A stretch of DNA of 64,000 nt from Hippasteria phrygiana (Eukaryota; Echinodermata; Asteroidea; Valvatida; Goniasteridae), in assembly GCA_037893225.1 (NCBI GenBank), contig JAZGUH010000529.1, forward strand, positions 620,001-684,000, written 5' to 3'. Both the position numbers and the translations under genes were made by a program. This document shows positions 20,614-31,700 of this stretch, one piece after another (positions within the stretch are counted from its first letter, which is position 1; the number at the start of each line of letters is the position of its first letter). The notes beneath the pieces are model-generated. The model did no database searches, was not told where the DNA came from, and worked only from the letters and a program-made list of their open reading frames with translations.

Positions 20614-22432
20614 TAGGGCCGACGATATTGATTTTTTTCTTAGTCGTTTTTTTTCTCCTCCCGATATCGCCGATATGGCGATAAAATCATCAACAAATTA
20701 AAATGTAGCAAAAGTTCGTTCATAAAGTACATAATCGCCTGACGTGTTTGTCGCCAGTCATTGTTTGAGGCCGTTCTTAGGCCAGCCATCAATATTTAGA
20801 AACTGCTTAGTCTAAGCTTAGTCTGCGGATATCTGGATCAAAGCCTTTTCTTTGTTACTGCCACCAGCCAGAGCCATTACCCTATACACTCCAGACTATT
20901 GTTACAATGTATACCTAACCATATCCCCCTACATTTCTTAAAAGAATTCCTGAGATTCCAGGAACACAATGACCGACACAAGGGGGGGGGGGGGGGGGTT
21001 CCCTAGTTTGCCCACATATCCTGCTTCAAATGGCCAGAGCTGGGCTGGCTAATTTGCATGTGAATGAAACTAAATATACAATGAAGTGCGGAGTACGCTG
21101 ATTGTATACTTTAGATATTTAGAACGTTTTAATAGATTTTGCATCTTATCGGAGATTTACTGACAGCTTGTCAATTATTATAAACTTAGACTTTAAAACC
21201 GAAAAAAAATTTCTCCCCTATTTATATTTTTTCTGCGAGTTGTTGAATCACATTAAATTTCTTTAATTGAATTAGCATTTTAAAAGAATGATCCCAAACC
21301 GAAAAACAAATTTCGCTAAAACTTCTGGAGTTTTTAACCACAAGATTTCGTCAGATGAGAAAATAAAAGTAGGCCCCTGTACGTTATTAATCGGTATGTT
21401 CGATGTGACCAGAGAATTTCCCTTGTTCCCCTTTTAAGACAGACAATTTTTAATATTTTTATTGAAACATTCAGGATGACTTTGAAATGCTGGTAGTCGA
21501 GCACCACAAGGCTGGATTTGTGCAATATTTCGATCTCTCCATCACCCAGTGCCCGCTGGATAAATGTACTCTCCAGATGCCACGTGTGGTTGGCATGGAA
21601 TATTTTTTATGGAGCTGAACCCATTATATACATTTTGTTACATGGCATTACAATGTATAAACTAGAGCTTTAGTGTTTGTGGACAAACACAGGGCTGTTT
21701 GGTTTGGGGGGTTTTTGGTAGTTTGATTCTAATTCTTGAGATTTCAATGGTGGATCAAAACATCTCGTTTTATAGTCGTCTACGACAGGTCAAGCAATCA
21801 CATAGGCTTATTCATAATAGTTTTGGAAATGTGAGCATACAAGGAGTTGATGACCATGATTAGGTCATCAGAAGTCACACATTTTTCACATTTATATTTA
21901 AGTGTGTATGACCTAAACATATATTACAAAAAGAATTATAAAAAATTGTTTAAAATTAGATACCACGTTTCAACTTAATCGAACTTGTACTTTTGTAGAT
22001 ATATGGCTTCAAAAACTGCCCCTTTAAGATGACGTCACATGACATGTGAGGACGTCATCACAATTTCATGTCAATTTTCACCTATAAACCTGCTGGCCTA
22101 CCTAGATATTACATTTTAATTTAATCGAACTTGTACTTTTGTAGATATATGGCTTTAAAAACTGCACATTATTTACACGATAAATAAAAAGTTCGAAAGG
22201 ATGATGTCACTTCGACTTGAACCTCGCTTACAAGGAAATTATTTTTAGCGAATTTGCTGGTAACAAGAAAGTATCACCGAGAAGGGAAAATGGGGGTTCC
22301 GAAAAAAATAGCCGATTTTAAAAATGATATTGGCAATATCTCGATTTTTCGATTTTAAAAGCATGTAGCCGATATCGATTTTTGGGAGGCAAATATCACA
22401 TCATCGCGATTTTATCGTATCACCCAGCACTA
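20614..22432 (+). mobile_element. Non-autonomous hAT element with perfect 8-bp target duplication
   Basis: 1819 bp. It starts TAGGGCCGACGATATTG and ends ATCACCCAGCACTA, flanked by ACGTCTGC on both sides (20606-20613 and 22433-22440). Both ends are rich in the CGATAT/ATCGCG words common at hAT termini. No transposase is encoded. The interior holds a copy of the direct repeat also found at ~17075-17215, a G run near 20983-20998, and a local duplication at 21974-22165. A second copy of its left end is at 718-867. Confidence 0.9.
21974..22165. repeat. Local direct duplication, period ~145 bp
   Basis: TAATCGAACTTGTACTTTTG followed by TAGATATATGGCTT occurs at about 21977 and 22122, with a 'tgacgtcacatgacatgtgaggacgtcat' stretch of alternating half-sites between them. 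Confidence 0.7.
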
Positions 22433-22527
22433 ACGTCTGCCTTCATCAAACATGTGCGGCTTCATCACCCGATGAATTAGGCCTAAGATTTTTCTTTCTT
22501 GCATGCTTGTCAATGACATGTGTTACA

Positions 22528-22777
22528 ACTGATAATGTAGTAACCGACGGATAATGTATCACCAACCGATAATGTATCACAAATTGACTGATAGTGTATC
22601 ACCAACCGATAATGTATCACAAATTGACTGTTGGTGTAGTAGAATTTCTATCCGATAATGTATCACGTGTCGACGGATAATGTAGTAGGAAAAAAACTCT
22701 AACCGATAATGTATCATCACAGAACGGATACTGTATCAACCGATAACGTATCAAGAAATCAACCAATAGTGTATCAG
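22528..22777 (+). repeat. Subterminal repeat cluster, left arm
   Basis: About a dozen degenerate copies of a word like ACCGATAATGTATCAC, some as GATAGTGTATC or GATAATGTAGTA. This is the kind of array transposases bind in fold-back elements. Confidence 0.8.
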
Positions 22778-23212
22778 TGTGGGGAAAAGGGTATAAATAA
22801 CTTGTTCATCCAGTGATCGTACAATACTCTCCGCGGCTTTTCTTCAAAACGGTTTATGGTATAAAGTTGTAACCTTGATTTAGCAATCAACCCATTCAAA
22901 GGTGTACATATATCTATGGCGCCATGATGACGTCATCGGGTATCAAATACAACCGATTTCTGCTCAAAATCCAAATAATTACTTTTAACAAAAACTGTTC
23001 AAATGAATGGTGTGTTTTCAATCTTTATGATTAGTAAGACATTGCCTTGGGCAATATTTTTGCTCCCCGGGGACGATGCTGTTTGACCCTTTTTCCGGTG
23101 TTACCGGAAGTGTAATGAATTTAATATAACTTGAAAACGGAAGCATTTCACTACACACAAGCAAATTGTTAAAGTATTAATTACGTTTATGCAACATTGC
23201 TAGTAGAGACCA

Positions 23213-23445
23213 TTAGATTTGATACGCGTGCGGGATGCGTATGCAGCTCGGAAAAATTTGCCTTTTAAACCCCCACATTGAGTTACAATTTCATCAGTCT
23301 AGCATTATGCATTTCAACATTTTGATTTGAGAAGTAAATTTCCGATAGTGTACCAGATGAAATAACAATGCAAAATGGTGATTTGATAGGCGACATTTTC
23401 CGAGCCGCATACGCATCCTGCACGCGTATCAAATCTAATGGTCCC
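23213..23445. mobile_element. MITE inserted in the left arm only (TA duplication)
   Basis: 233 bp with inverted ends built on GACCATTAGATTTGATACGC. TA lies at both edges. The matching place in the right arm (about 26899-26903) shows the uninterrupted sequence, so this locus contains both the filled and the empty site. Confidence 0.85.
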
Positions 23446-23550
23446 TAATGTATCGTGACTTTGGGCGTGATCATTGGCCACATGGGATTATGGCTTCTGA
23501 CCATAGCGCCCAACGAACACAAATATTGACTAATTGGGGAAGCGCCAACA

Positions 23551-23610
23551 TAGGGCTGGTAGAGCACCGGAACGGCAGTCCGGAGGTCGCAGGTTCAAGC
23601 CCCGTTCCAG
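23551..23610 (+). repeat. tRNA-like (SINE-head) module, left arm
   Basis: Contains a box A-like TAGGGCTGGTAGAGCACC, an anticodon-like stem CCGGA/TCCGG around a 7-base loop, and a box B-like GCAGGTTCAAGCC, followed by a short A run. There is no proper acceptor stem, so it is not a working tRNA gene. Confidence 0.65.
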
Positions 23611-24191
23611 TAAAAAAAAAATATCAATTTTCAAAATAGTATATTAACTGCACCTAGTCAGTTCATTTGAAATGTTATGTTATAAATATGTACAATGACG
23701 TCATTCCCCAAAGGACGCCCTCTATCGAGACAACAAAAACAGGTTTTTCTTTTTTAAAGCGTGAAGAATTTGCTAAAGTGCTCCTATATGTTCGCTGGAC
23801 AGTTACCGCAAATGACTTGGCAAGGTTTCAAATCATGACGTCATCATACCGGAAATTATAGTGGGCAGAATTTTAAAATGCTCGTTTTTAATGAGTTGAT
23901 CGCGTGTTTTATGAAAATATGTTGTTTAAACCTTGCTCCATGACTATGTTCTTAGCCAAAAGAGTGATAGCCGGTGCAATGTTAAGTGTTTGCTTCCAAG
24001 TGATGTGATGTCATCAAACCGGAAGTTACGCGTTATTCATACTTACGCGTACAATGTCCATATTTTTACAAGGTTTTTGTACTTTACGAAAGTCCAATAG
24101 TGCCATGAAGTATACATTTTCAAAACGTGAAGTATACTTAAAGTATACTTTTTCTAAATTGTTTTTACTAGATATTATTTATAAAAACAAA

Positions 24192-24287
24192 AATCGTTTT
24201 TACGAGATATATTTTTTCAAGTTTGTTTTTACGAAATATATTTTTCCAAGTTCGTTTTCACGAGATATATTTTTTCCACGTTCATGA
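24192..24287 (+). repeat. Three ~30-bp tandem repeats in the fold-back centre
   Basis: Three variants of GTTTTTACGAGATATATTTT followed by TTCAAGTT or TTCCACGTT. Confidence 0.7.
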
Positions 24288-24504
24288 GACAAGTGGGTTT
24301 TCGTAGGTACTTCATGGATGTATATGTATGTTACGGCACCTATATATGGGATTGAGTGACCAATGCACAATTTTGTTTGTCATCTCACGCATAGTAACAG
24401 TTTTTGTTGTGTTATCCCTGCACTTCTTTGTAAATTTAAACATTATGCTGGTCTCTAGCCCAACGCACCAGTCGAAACAGGCTAACACATTCTTTTATGC
24501 AGGT

Positions 24505-24604
24505 TGTCGGAACATAGGGGTGTCGGAAGATACGTTAAGTGGTCGGAACATAGGGGTGTCGGGACGTAGGTTGAGTGGTCGGAACATAGGGGTGTCGGAA
24601 CGTA
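24505..24604 (+). repeat. ~37-bp tandem repeat, nearly three copies
   Basis: GGTCGGAACATAGGGGTGTC recurs three times, each copy separated by a GGAAGATACGTTAAGT-like linker. Confidence 0.75.
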
Positions 24605-24946
24605 AAGCAGTCACACAGAAGGTCCCGAGTTACCGTGGGGTTCAACCTCGAGATACCGGTTGTTTAACTGTAAATCTGCAAACGTAAACGTCTCATCGAC
24701 CACCAACCTATACATTGTAGAAACCTACATGCACGCACAATGACCCTATGACCCTATGACCCCTGCCATATGCCTCGGAGTTTCTCTTAAATGAGCCTGT
24801 TTTTTTCTGGGTCAATGCACATCCGACATTGTTAATCACCAGAGCAGGTCTGCGGCCAAGAACGCACACAACAGAGCCACAATCCACCCCAATCTACTGC
24901 TAGCCCCAGAGCCCCCCCCCCCCCCCCCCCCGCCAATGTGGCTTTG

Positions 24947-25179
24947 GCCAAGGGCGGATCCAGAACACAATTTGTTTGGGGGGGGCCCAAACATTTTTTT
25001 TTTGCAATTTTTTTGGAGGGGCCAAAAAAATGTTTGGCTGAGTTTTGTGGGTGGGTGTAGGCCTACGCAGTGGCTGCCTTTTTGCGACGACAGTTTAAAA
25101 CAAAATTTTTTTTTTTTTGGGGGGGGGGGCATGGCCCCCTTTGCCCCCCCCCCCCCCCCCCCCTGGATCCGCCCTTGGC
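24947..25179. mobile_element. MITE with 17-bp inverted ends in the fold-back centre
   Basis: GCCAAGGGCGGATCCAG at the left and CTGGATCCGCCCTTGGC at the right are exact complements. The interior holds runs of G, T and C that also fold on each other. Frames of Gly/Pro/Phe here are not genes. Confidence 0.75.
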
Positions 25180-25686
25180 TATGGCGACATCAAAGGCGTT
25201 TTATTTGAATGTGACCTTTATGGGATGTATCGGTTTACCTGTGTTTAAAATGTGGCACATAATTGCAAATTACGATCGATGGGAAAAGGGCGATCGATCG
25301 ATGTATAGAAAACCGTCCGATCAACGTATAAAAGACTGATCGATGTAAAAGACCAATCGATGTGTTGCTTTGAGTTTATGCCTCTTTGGCGTTCCATACG
25401 GATTCTCACATGGGAAAACGTGCGCAAAAATTAATGGGACGTCAGCATATCAGCAAATATTTAAGAAAAGAAACAGGTCCCATTACCATCATGTTGGCAA
25501 CATTTTCTCCTGCTGTTAGTAATTCGGAAACCTTGCTCCTTTTTCACGGCATCCAGAACGACAAATTTCCATAAGTACGGACCATAAATTGTAATATACA
25601 AATGTATATGTGAAAACTCAGTGCTGTCGGGTGCCCGAAATCTCCCAAGTCCCAACCCCTTTAAAGTTTATAACAATATTGCTTGC

Positions 25687-25687
25687 G

Positions 25688-25718
<31 letters not shown>

Positions 25719-25721
25719 ACT
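25687..25721. repeat. Long C homopolymer
   Basis: A run of about 30 C, likely unstable and hard to sequence; its length should be treated as approximate. Confidence 0.8.
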
Positions 25722-26724
25722 CCCGTAGAACCGCGCCTGATTGTTTGATTCTCTTAAATGTTTAATCCGTTGATAAAAGTTATTGGAAAGTAAGAAAAGT
25801 TGTTGTATTTTCATGTTATTTGTAGTTACATGTATATGTTGGTCATTTCGCTGTTGGTCATTTCGGCCTGTTTGTTTAAATGACAAGTGAATTTTTTTTT
25901 CTTTTGAATTTTTTTTTGCATTACGTAAGCGCAGCGAAGATTTTTTCCCCACCGGCGCAAAAATACCTACCTAAAGATTCGCATGTAATTTTTTTAGAAA
26001 CGCAGAGTGATCGGGCAGACAAGTCATTAGACACGTTCAGTTGCAAAAGCGTAATCTCCAAAAACAATCACGGAATTTATTTTTTCATGGACAATCAAAA
26101 TGCATCGTCTGGGTACAATAAATTCAGTATACATTTTATGTACACGTACATGAACAAGTAACTTCCGGTTTTATGACGCCATCGGTCAAGGGAAGGTAAA
26201 TGCCGACTATTCAAAGGATACATGTTCATCCAGATTCATTTAGTACAAAAACCTTGTAAAAATATGGAAATTGCGCGCCTTTGTATGAATAACGCGTAAT
26301 TTCCGGTTTGATGACGTCACAGCACTTGGAAGCAAACACTTAACATTGCACTGGCTATCACTCTTTTGGCTACGAACATAGTCATGGGGCAAGGTTTAAA
26401 CAACATATTTTCATAAAACACACGATCAACTCATTAAAAACGAGCATTTTAAAATTCTGGCTACTATAATTTCCGGTCTGATGACGTCATGATTATGAAA
26501 CCTTGCCAAGTCATTTGCGGTAACTGTCCAGCGAACATATAGGAGCACTTTAGCAAATTCTTCACGCTTAAAAAAAACCCGTTTTTGTTGTCTCGATAGA
26601 GGGCGACCTTTTGGGGAATGATGTCATTGTACATTTTTATAACATACCATTTCAAATGAACCACAAGGGAAACCTGACTAGGTGCAGTTAATATACTATT
26701 TTGAAAATTGATAAAAACAATTGA

Positions 26725-26783
26725 CTGGAACGGGGCTTGAACCTGCGACCTCCAGACTGCCGTTTCGGTGCTCTACCAGCCCT
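26725..26783 (-). repeat. tRNA-like (SINE-head) module, right arm
   Basis: Inverted counterpart of 23551-23610, with several substitutions (for example CCGAAACGGCAGTCTGG in the anticodon-like arm). The box B-like GCAGGTTCAAGCC is unchanged. Confidence 0.65.
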
Positions 26784-27296
26784 ATATGTTGGCGCTTCCC
26801 CAAAATTAGTCAATATTTTGTTCGTTGGGCGCTGTGGTCAGAAGCCATAAAGCCGTAATTGCCATGTGGCCAGGGATCACGCCCAAAGTCACGATACATT
26901 AGCAATGTTGCATAAACGTAATACTTTAACAATTTTACTTGTGTGTAGTGAAATGCTTCCGTTTTCAAGTTGTATTAAATTCATTGCACTCCCGGTAACA
27001 CCGGAAAAAAGGTCAAACAGCATCGTGCCCGGGGAGCAAAAATATTGAACAAGGCAATGTCTTACTAATTATGAAGATTGAAAACACACCATTTATTTGA
27101 ACAGTTTTTAATTATTTTGATTTTGAGCAGAAATCGGTTGTATTTGATACCCGATGACGTCATCATGGCGCCATAAATATATGTACACCTTTGAATGGGT
27201 TGATGCTAAATCAAGGTTACAACTTTATACCATAAACCGTTTTGAAGAAAAGCCGCGGAGAGTATTGTTCAAGTTTGTATACCTTTTTCCCCACAC

Positions 27297-27551
27297 TGAT
27301 ACACTATTGGTTGATTTAAGTTGATACGTTATCGGTTGATACAGTATCCGTTCTGTGATGATACATTATCGGTTAGAGTTTTTTTCCTACTACATTATCC
27401 GTCGACACGTGATACATTATCGGATAGAAATTCTACTACACTATCAGTCACTTTGTGATACATTATCGGTTGGTGATACACTATCAGTCAATTTGTGATA
27501 CATTATCGGTTGGTGATACATTATCCGTCGGTTACTACATTATCAGTTGTA
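27297..27551 (-). repeat. Subterminal repeat cluster, right arm
   Basis: Mirror of 22528-22777: TGATACATTATCGG words repeated to the element end, with the same order of variants. Confidence 0.8.
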
Positions 27552-27559
27552 ACAACATG

Positions 27560-28704
27560 TTTGTTTCAATTTCTAAAGAAGCCTGTTAAATGTCCAAACA
27601 ATTGCACATCTCATCTGCTTGCCAATCACATAAGATTTTGTCAGAAACGATCTAAATTATAGGCCTGTATTTCTGTAACGTGATTGTATACTGTTGGGTA
27701 AACTGCTGCAATAAAATCACCATGATGGCATGACATTTTCTTGAGACAGAGGGCCAGGGGCACCTCTGTAAATGTTTTTCCTGAGAAATAAAATACAATT
27801 TGAAGGAAATACTATTTTAAATTGTCACTTTTTTGGTAGCTTTACATAGGTACACCAGTGTCTGAAAGTACTGAAGTGCACTGCATGCACTGTGAATGTT
27901 GTGAAATTCAAATTAGGCCGAAAAGTAAAAACTTTATTAAAGAATACAAAGTAAAAACCAACAACAATGCTAGAGTACACTCCAAGACCATTCCTGTCAA
28001 ACTAAACACAGCTCTATGGTCATACCCCATACCCTAGCTGAACCCCCACAGTTTTAGATCAACATACAAAGATGATTTACATGCCATTATTTACAAGTCT
28101 GGTCTTGGTCTTGGTCTCGGACTGTCGGTCTTGGTCTTGGTCTTGGTCTCGGACTGTCGGTCTCGGTCTTGGTCTCGGACTGCCTGGTCTTGACTACAAC
28201 ACTGACACCATGTCACGACAGCGTTCTACTCACCAGGGTCATCTGGTATTTATCACCAATGTCATTTCCTTGGTCAAATTCAAAGCTGGCGAATTGTGAA
28301 AAAACATCACACAACTTCGTCGAACTATCTGCCACTGTTCTAGCGTACGTGGGGCTTAACAACCTTCTTTCTTCGCCGTACGAATGCTAACGCACACAAA
28401 TATAGCCATATTCGTGTGTTTCAGCAAATAAAAGCAACAAATTCGTCACACGAAAATTTGCTTTTCAGGTATGGTGGGGTTGGCGTGAAACAGCTGGGTG
28501 GTTCCAAAACTACTTCGGCTGACATGCCATAAAAACGAAGTACGGGTACCAAATTGCACAAAAAGCTTCATGTAGGCGCAATTTCAGTCGTTTTGTATAT
28601 ATATATGTATATAATGCTGCTACCGTAGCTGAAGCACACCAATTTTTGTTTAGCGACTGTGTATATTATACTACGAAAAGCGCCGGGCTCATACTCAATT
28701 AGAC
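27560..28704. other. No gene; minisatellite at 28097-28191
   Basis: Spacer between the fold-back element and the satellite. At 28097-28191 is a GGTCTTGGTCTTGGTCTCGG / ACTGTCGGTCT minisatellite. A short (TA)n stretch lies near 28596-28613. Nothing else is recognised. Confidence 0.5.
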
Positions 28705-31700
28705 TTTACTAATTAGTATTTGGATGAAGCCTATACCAAAATAAAGTGTGCCCAGAAGCATGGTCTTGTAGATTATGAAATAAAAGTTGGAGTTTTTGAT
28801 AACATGTGAGGTACACTTTGTTTTAACGGGGTAGTTATGTACGCAGCCGAAAAAAACGCATTACAATAGTGCAGTGAAAACAGGGTATCTGTAACGGGCT
28901 AATTAGGCACTAATTGGTGTTCGGATGAAGCCTATACCAAAATTAAGTGTGCCCAGAAGCATGGTCTTGTAGATTATGAAATAAAAGTTGGAGTTTTTGA
29001 TAACATGTGAGGTACACTTTGTTTTAAAGGGCTAGTGATGTACGCAGCCGAAAAGAAGGCATTTTATAGTGCAGTGAAAACGGGGTATCTTTAACGGACT
29101 AATTAGGCACTAATTAGTTGTCGGCTGAAGCCTGTACCAAAATAAAGTGTGCCCAGAAGCATGGTCTTGTAGATTATGAAATAGAAGTTGGAGTTTTTCA
29201 TAACATGTGAGGTACACTTTGTTTTAAATGTTAGTGATGTAATACGCAGCCGAAAAGAAGGCATTTTATAGTGCAGTGAAAACGGGGTATCTTTAACGGA
29301 CTAATTAGGCACTAATTAGTTGTCGGCTGAAGCCTGTACCAAAATAAAGTGTGCCCAGAAGCATGGTCTTGTAGATTATGAAATAAAAGTTGGAGTTTTT
29401 CATAACATGTGAGGTACACTTTGTTTTAAAGGGTTAGTGATGTATACGCAGCAGTGAAAAACGGGGTATCTTTAACGGGCTAATTAGGCACTAATTAGTA
29501 TTCGGCTGAAGCCTATACCAAAATTAATTGTGCCCAGAAGCATGGTCTTGTAGATTATGAAATAAAAGTTGGAGTTTTTGATAACATGTGAGGTACACTT
29601 TGTTTTAAAGGGCTAGTGATGTACGCAGCCGAAAAGAAGGCATTTTATAGTGCAGTGAAAACGGGGTATCTTTAACGGACTAATTAGGCACTAATTAGTT
29701 GTCGGCTGAAGCCTGTACCAAAATAAAGTGTGTCCAGAAGCATGGTCTTGTAGATTATGAAATAGAAGTTGGAGTTTTTCATAACATGTGAGGTACACTT
29801 TGTTTTAAATGTTAGTGATGTAATACGCAGCCGAAAAAAAAAGGCATTATGCAGTGAAAACGGGGTATCTTTAACGGGCTAATTGGGCACTAATTAGTGT
29901 TCGGCTGAAGCCTATACCAAAATTAAGTGTGCCCAGAAGCATGGTCTTGTAGATTATGAAATAAAAGTTGGAGTTTTTCATAACATGTGAGGTACACTTT
30001 GTTTTAAAGGGTTAGTGATGTATACGCAGCAGTGAAAAACGGGTATCTTTAACGGGCTAATTAGGCACTAATTAGTGTTCGGATGAAGCCTATACCAAAA
30101 TTATTTGTGCCCAGAAGCATGGTCTTGTAGATTATGAAATAAAAGTTGGATTTGTTCATAACATGTGAGGTACACTTTGTTTTAAAGGGTTAGTGATGTA
30201 CGCAGCCGAAAAGAAGGCATTACAATAGTGCAGTGAAAACAGGGTATCTTTAACGGGCTAATTAGGCACTAATTAGTATTTGGATGAAGCCTATACCAAA
30301 ATAAAGTGTGCACAGAAGCATGGTCTTGTAGATTATGAAATAAAAGTTGGAGTTTTTGATAACATGTGAGGTACACTTTGTTTTAACGGGGTAGTTATGT
30401 ACGCAGCCGAAAAAACGCATTACAATAGTGCAGTGAAAACGGGGTATCTTTAACGGGCTAATTGGGCACTAATTAGTGTTCGGCTGAAGCCTATACCAAA
30501 ATTAAGTGTGCCCAGAAGCATGGTCTTGTAGATTATGAAATAAAAGTTGGATTTGTTCATAACATGTGAGGTACACTTTGTTTTAAAGGGTTAGTGATGT
30601 ACGCAGCCGAAAAGAAGGCATTACAATAGTGCAGTGAAAACGGGGTATCTTTAACGGGCTAATTAGGCACTAATTAGTGTTCGGATGAAGCCTATACCAA
30701 AATTAATTGTGCCCAGAAGCATGGTCTTGTAGATTATGAAATAAAAGTTGGATTTTTTCATAACATGTGAGGTACACTTTGTTTTAAAGGGTTAGTGATG
30801 TATACGAAGCAGTGAAAAACGGGTATCTTTAACGGGCTAATTAGGCACTAATTAGTATTCGGATGAAGCCTATACCAAAATTAAGTGTGCCCAGAAGCAT
30901 GGTCTTGTAGATTATGAAATAAAAGTTGGAGTTTTTGATAACATGTGAGGTACACTTTGTTTTAAAGGGCTAGTGATGTACGCAGCCGAAAAGAAGGCAT
31001 TTTATAGTGCAGTGAAAACGGGGTATCTTTAACGGACTAATTAGGCACTAATTAGTTGTCGGCTGAAGCCTGTACCAAAATAAAGTGTGCCCAGAAGCAT
31101 GGTCTTGTAGATTATGAAATAAAAGTTGGAGTTTTTCATAACATGTGAGGTACACTTTGTTTTAAAGGGTTAGTGATGTATACGCAGCAGTGAAAAACGG
31201 GTATCTTTAACGGGCTAATTAGGCACTAATTAGTGTTCGGATGAAGCCTATACCAAAATTGAGTGTGCCCAGAAGCATGGTCTTGTAGATTATGAAATAA
31301 AGGTTGGATTTGTTCATAACATGTGAGGTACACTTTGTTTTAAAGGGTTAGTGATGTACGCAGCCGAAAAGAAGGCATTACAATAGTGCAGTGAAAACAG
31401 GGTATCTTTAACGGGCTAATTAGGCACTAATTAGTATTTGGATGAAGCCTATACCAAAATAAAGTGTGCACAGAAGCATGGTCTTGTAGATTATGAAATA
31501 AAAGTTGGAGTTTTTGATAACATGTGAGGTACACTTTGTTTTAACGGGGTAGTTATGTACGCAGCCGAAAAAACGCATTACAATAGTGCAGTGAAAACGG
31601 GGTATCTTTAACGGGCTAATTGGGCACTAATTAGTGTTCGGCTGAAGCCTATACCAAAATTAAGTGTGCCCAGAAGCATGGTCTTGTAGATTATGAAATA

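Larger units (their letters stand above)
22521..27554. mobile_element. 5 kb fold-back transposon with long inverted arms (TU-like)
   Basis: The ends are TGTTACAACTGATAATGTAG and its complement CTACATTATCAGTTGTAACA, flanked on each side by ACATG (22516-22520, 27555-27559). Inverted homology extends about 1.3 kb inward: left arm 22521-24085, right arm 26245-27554. The left arm is longer because a small MITE sits in it. Each arm starts with a cluster of degenerate ~16-19-bp repeats (GATAATGTATCA words), then the tRNA-like module. The unpaired centre, 24086-26244, has no recognisable transposase. Sea-urchin TU fold-back elements have similar terminal arms of short tandem repeats, so I call this TU-like, on structure only. 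Confidence 0.8.

Noticed and set aside
20187..20684. 165-codon plus-strand frame
   Set aside because: No recognisable domain; its last third lies in the hAT element terminus.
718..20806. One giant ~20 kb transposon bounded by the inverted repeats at 718-867 and 20614-20806
   Set aside because: The termini face each other with their outer ends inward, and the right copy has its own partner end and 8-bp duplication at 22432, so these are two separate hAT copies.
23551..23610. A functional tRNA gene (anticodon-like GGC loop)
   Set aside because: No paired acceptor stem, and a C where U33 is expected; better read as a tRNA-derived module.
24836..25339. Pro/Gly/Phe-rich frames in the fold-back centre
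   Set aside because: Translations of homopolymer runs inside the 24947-25179 MITE.
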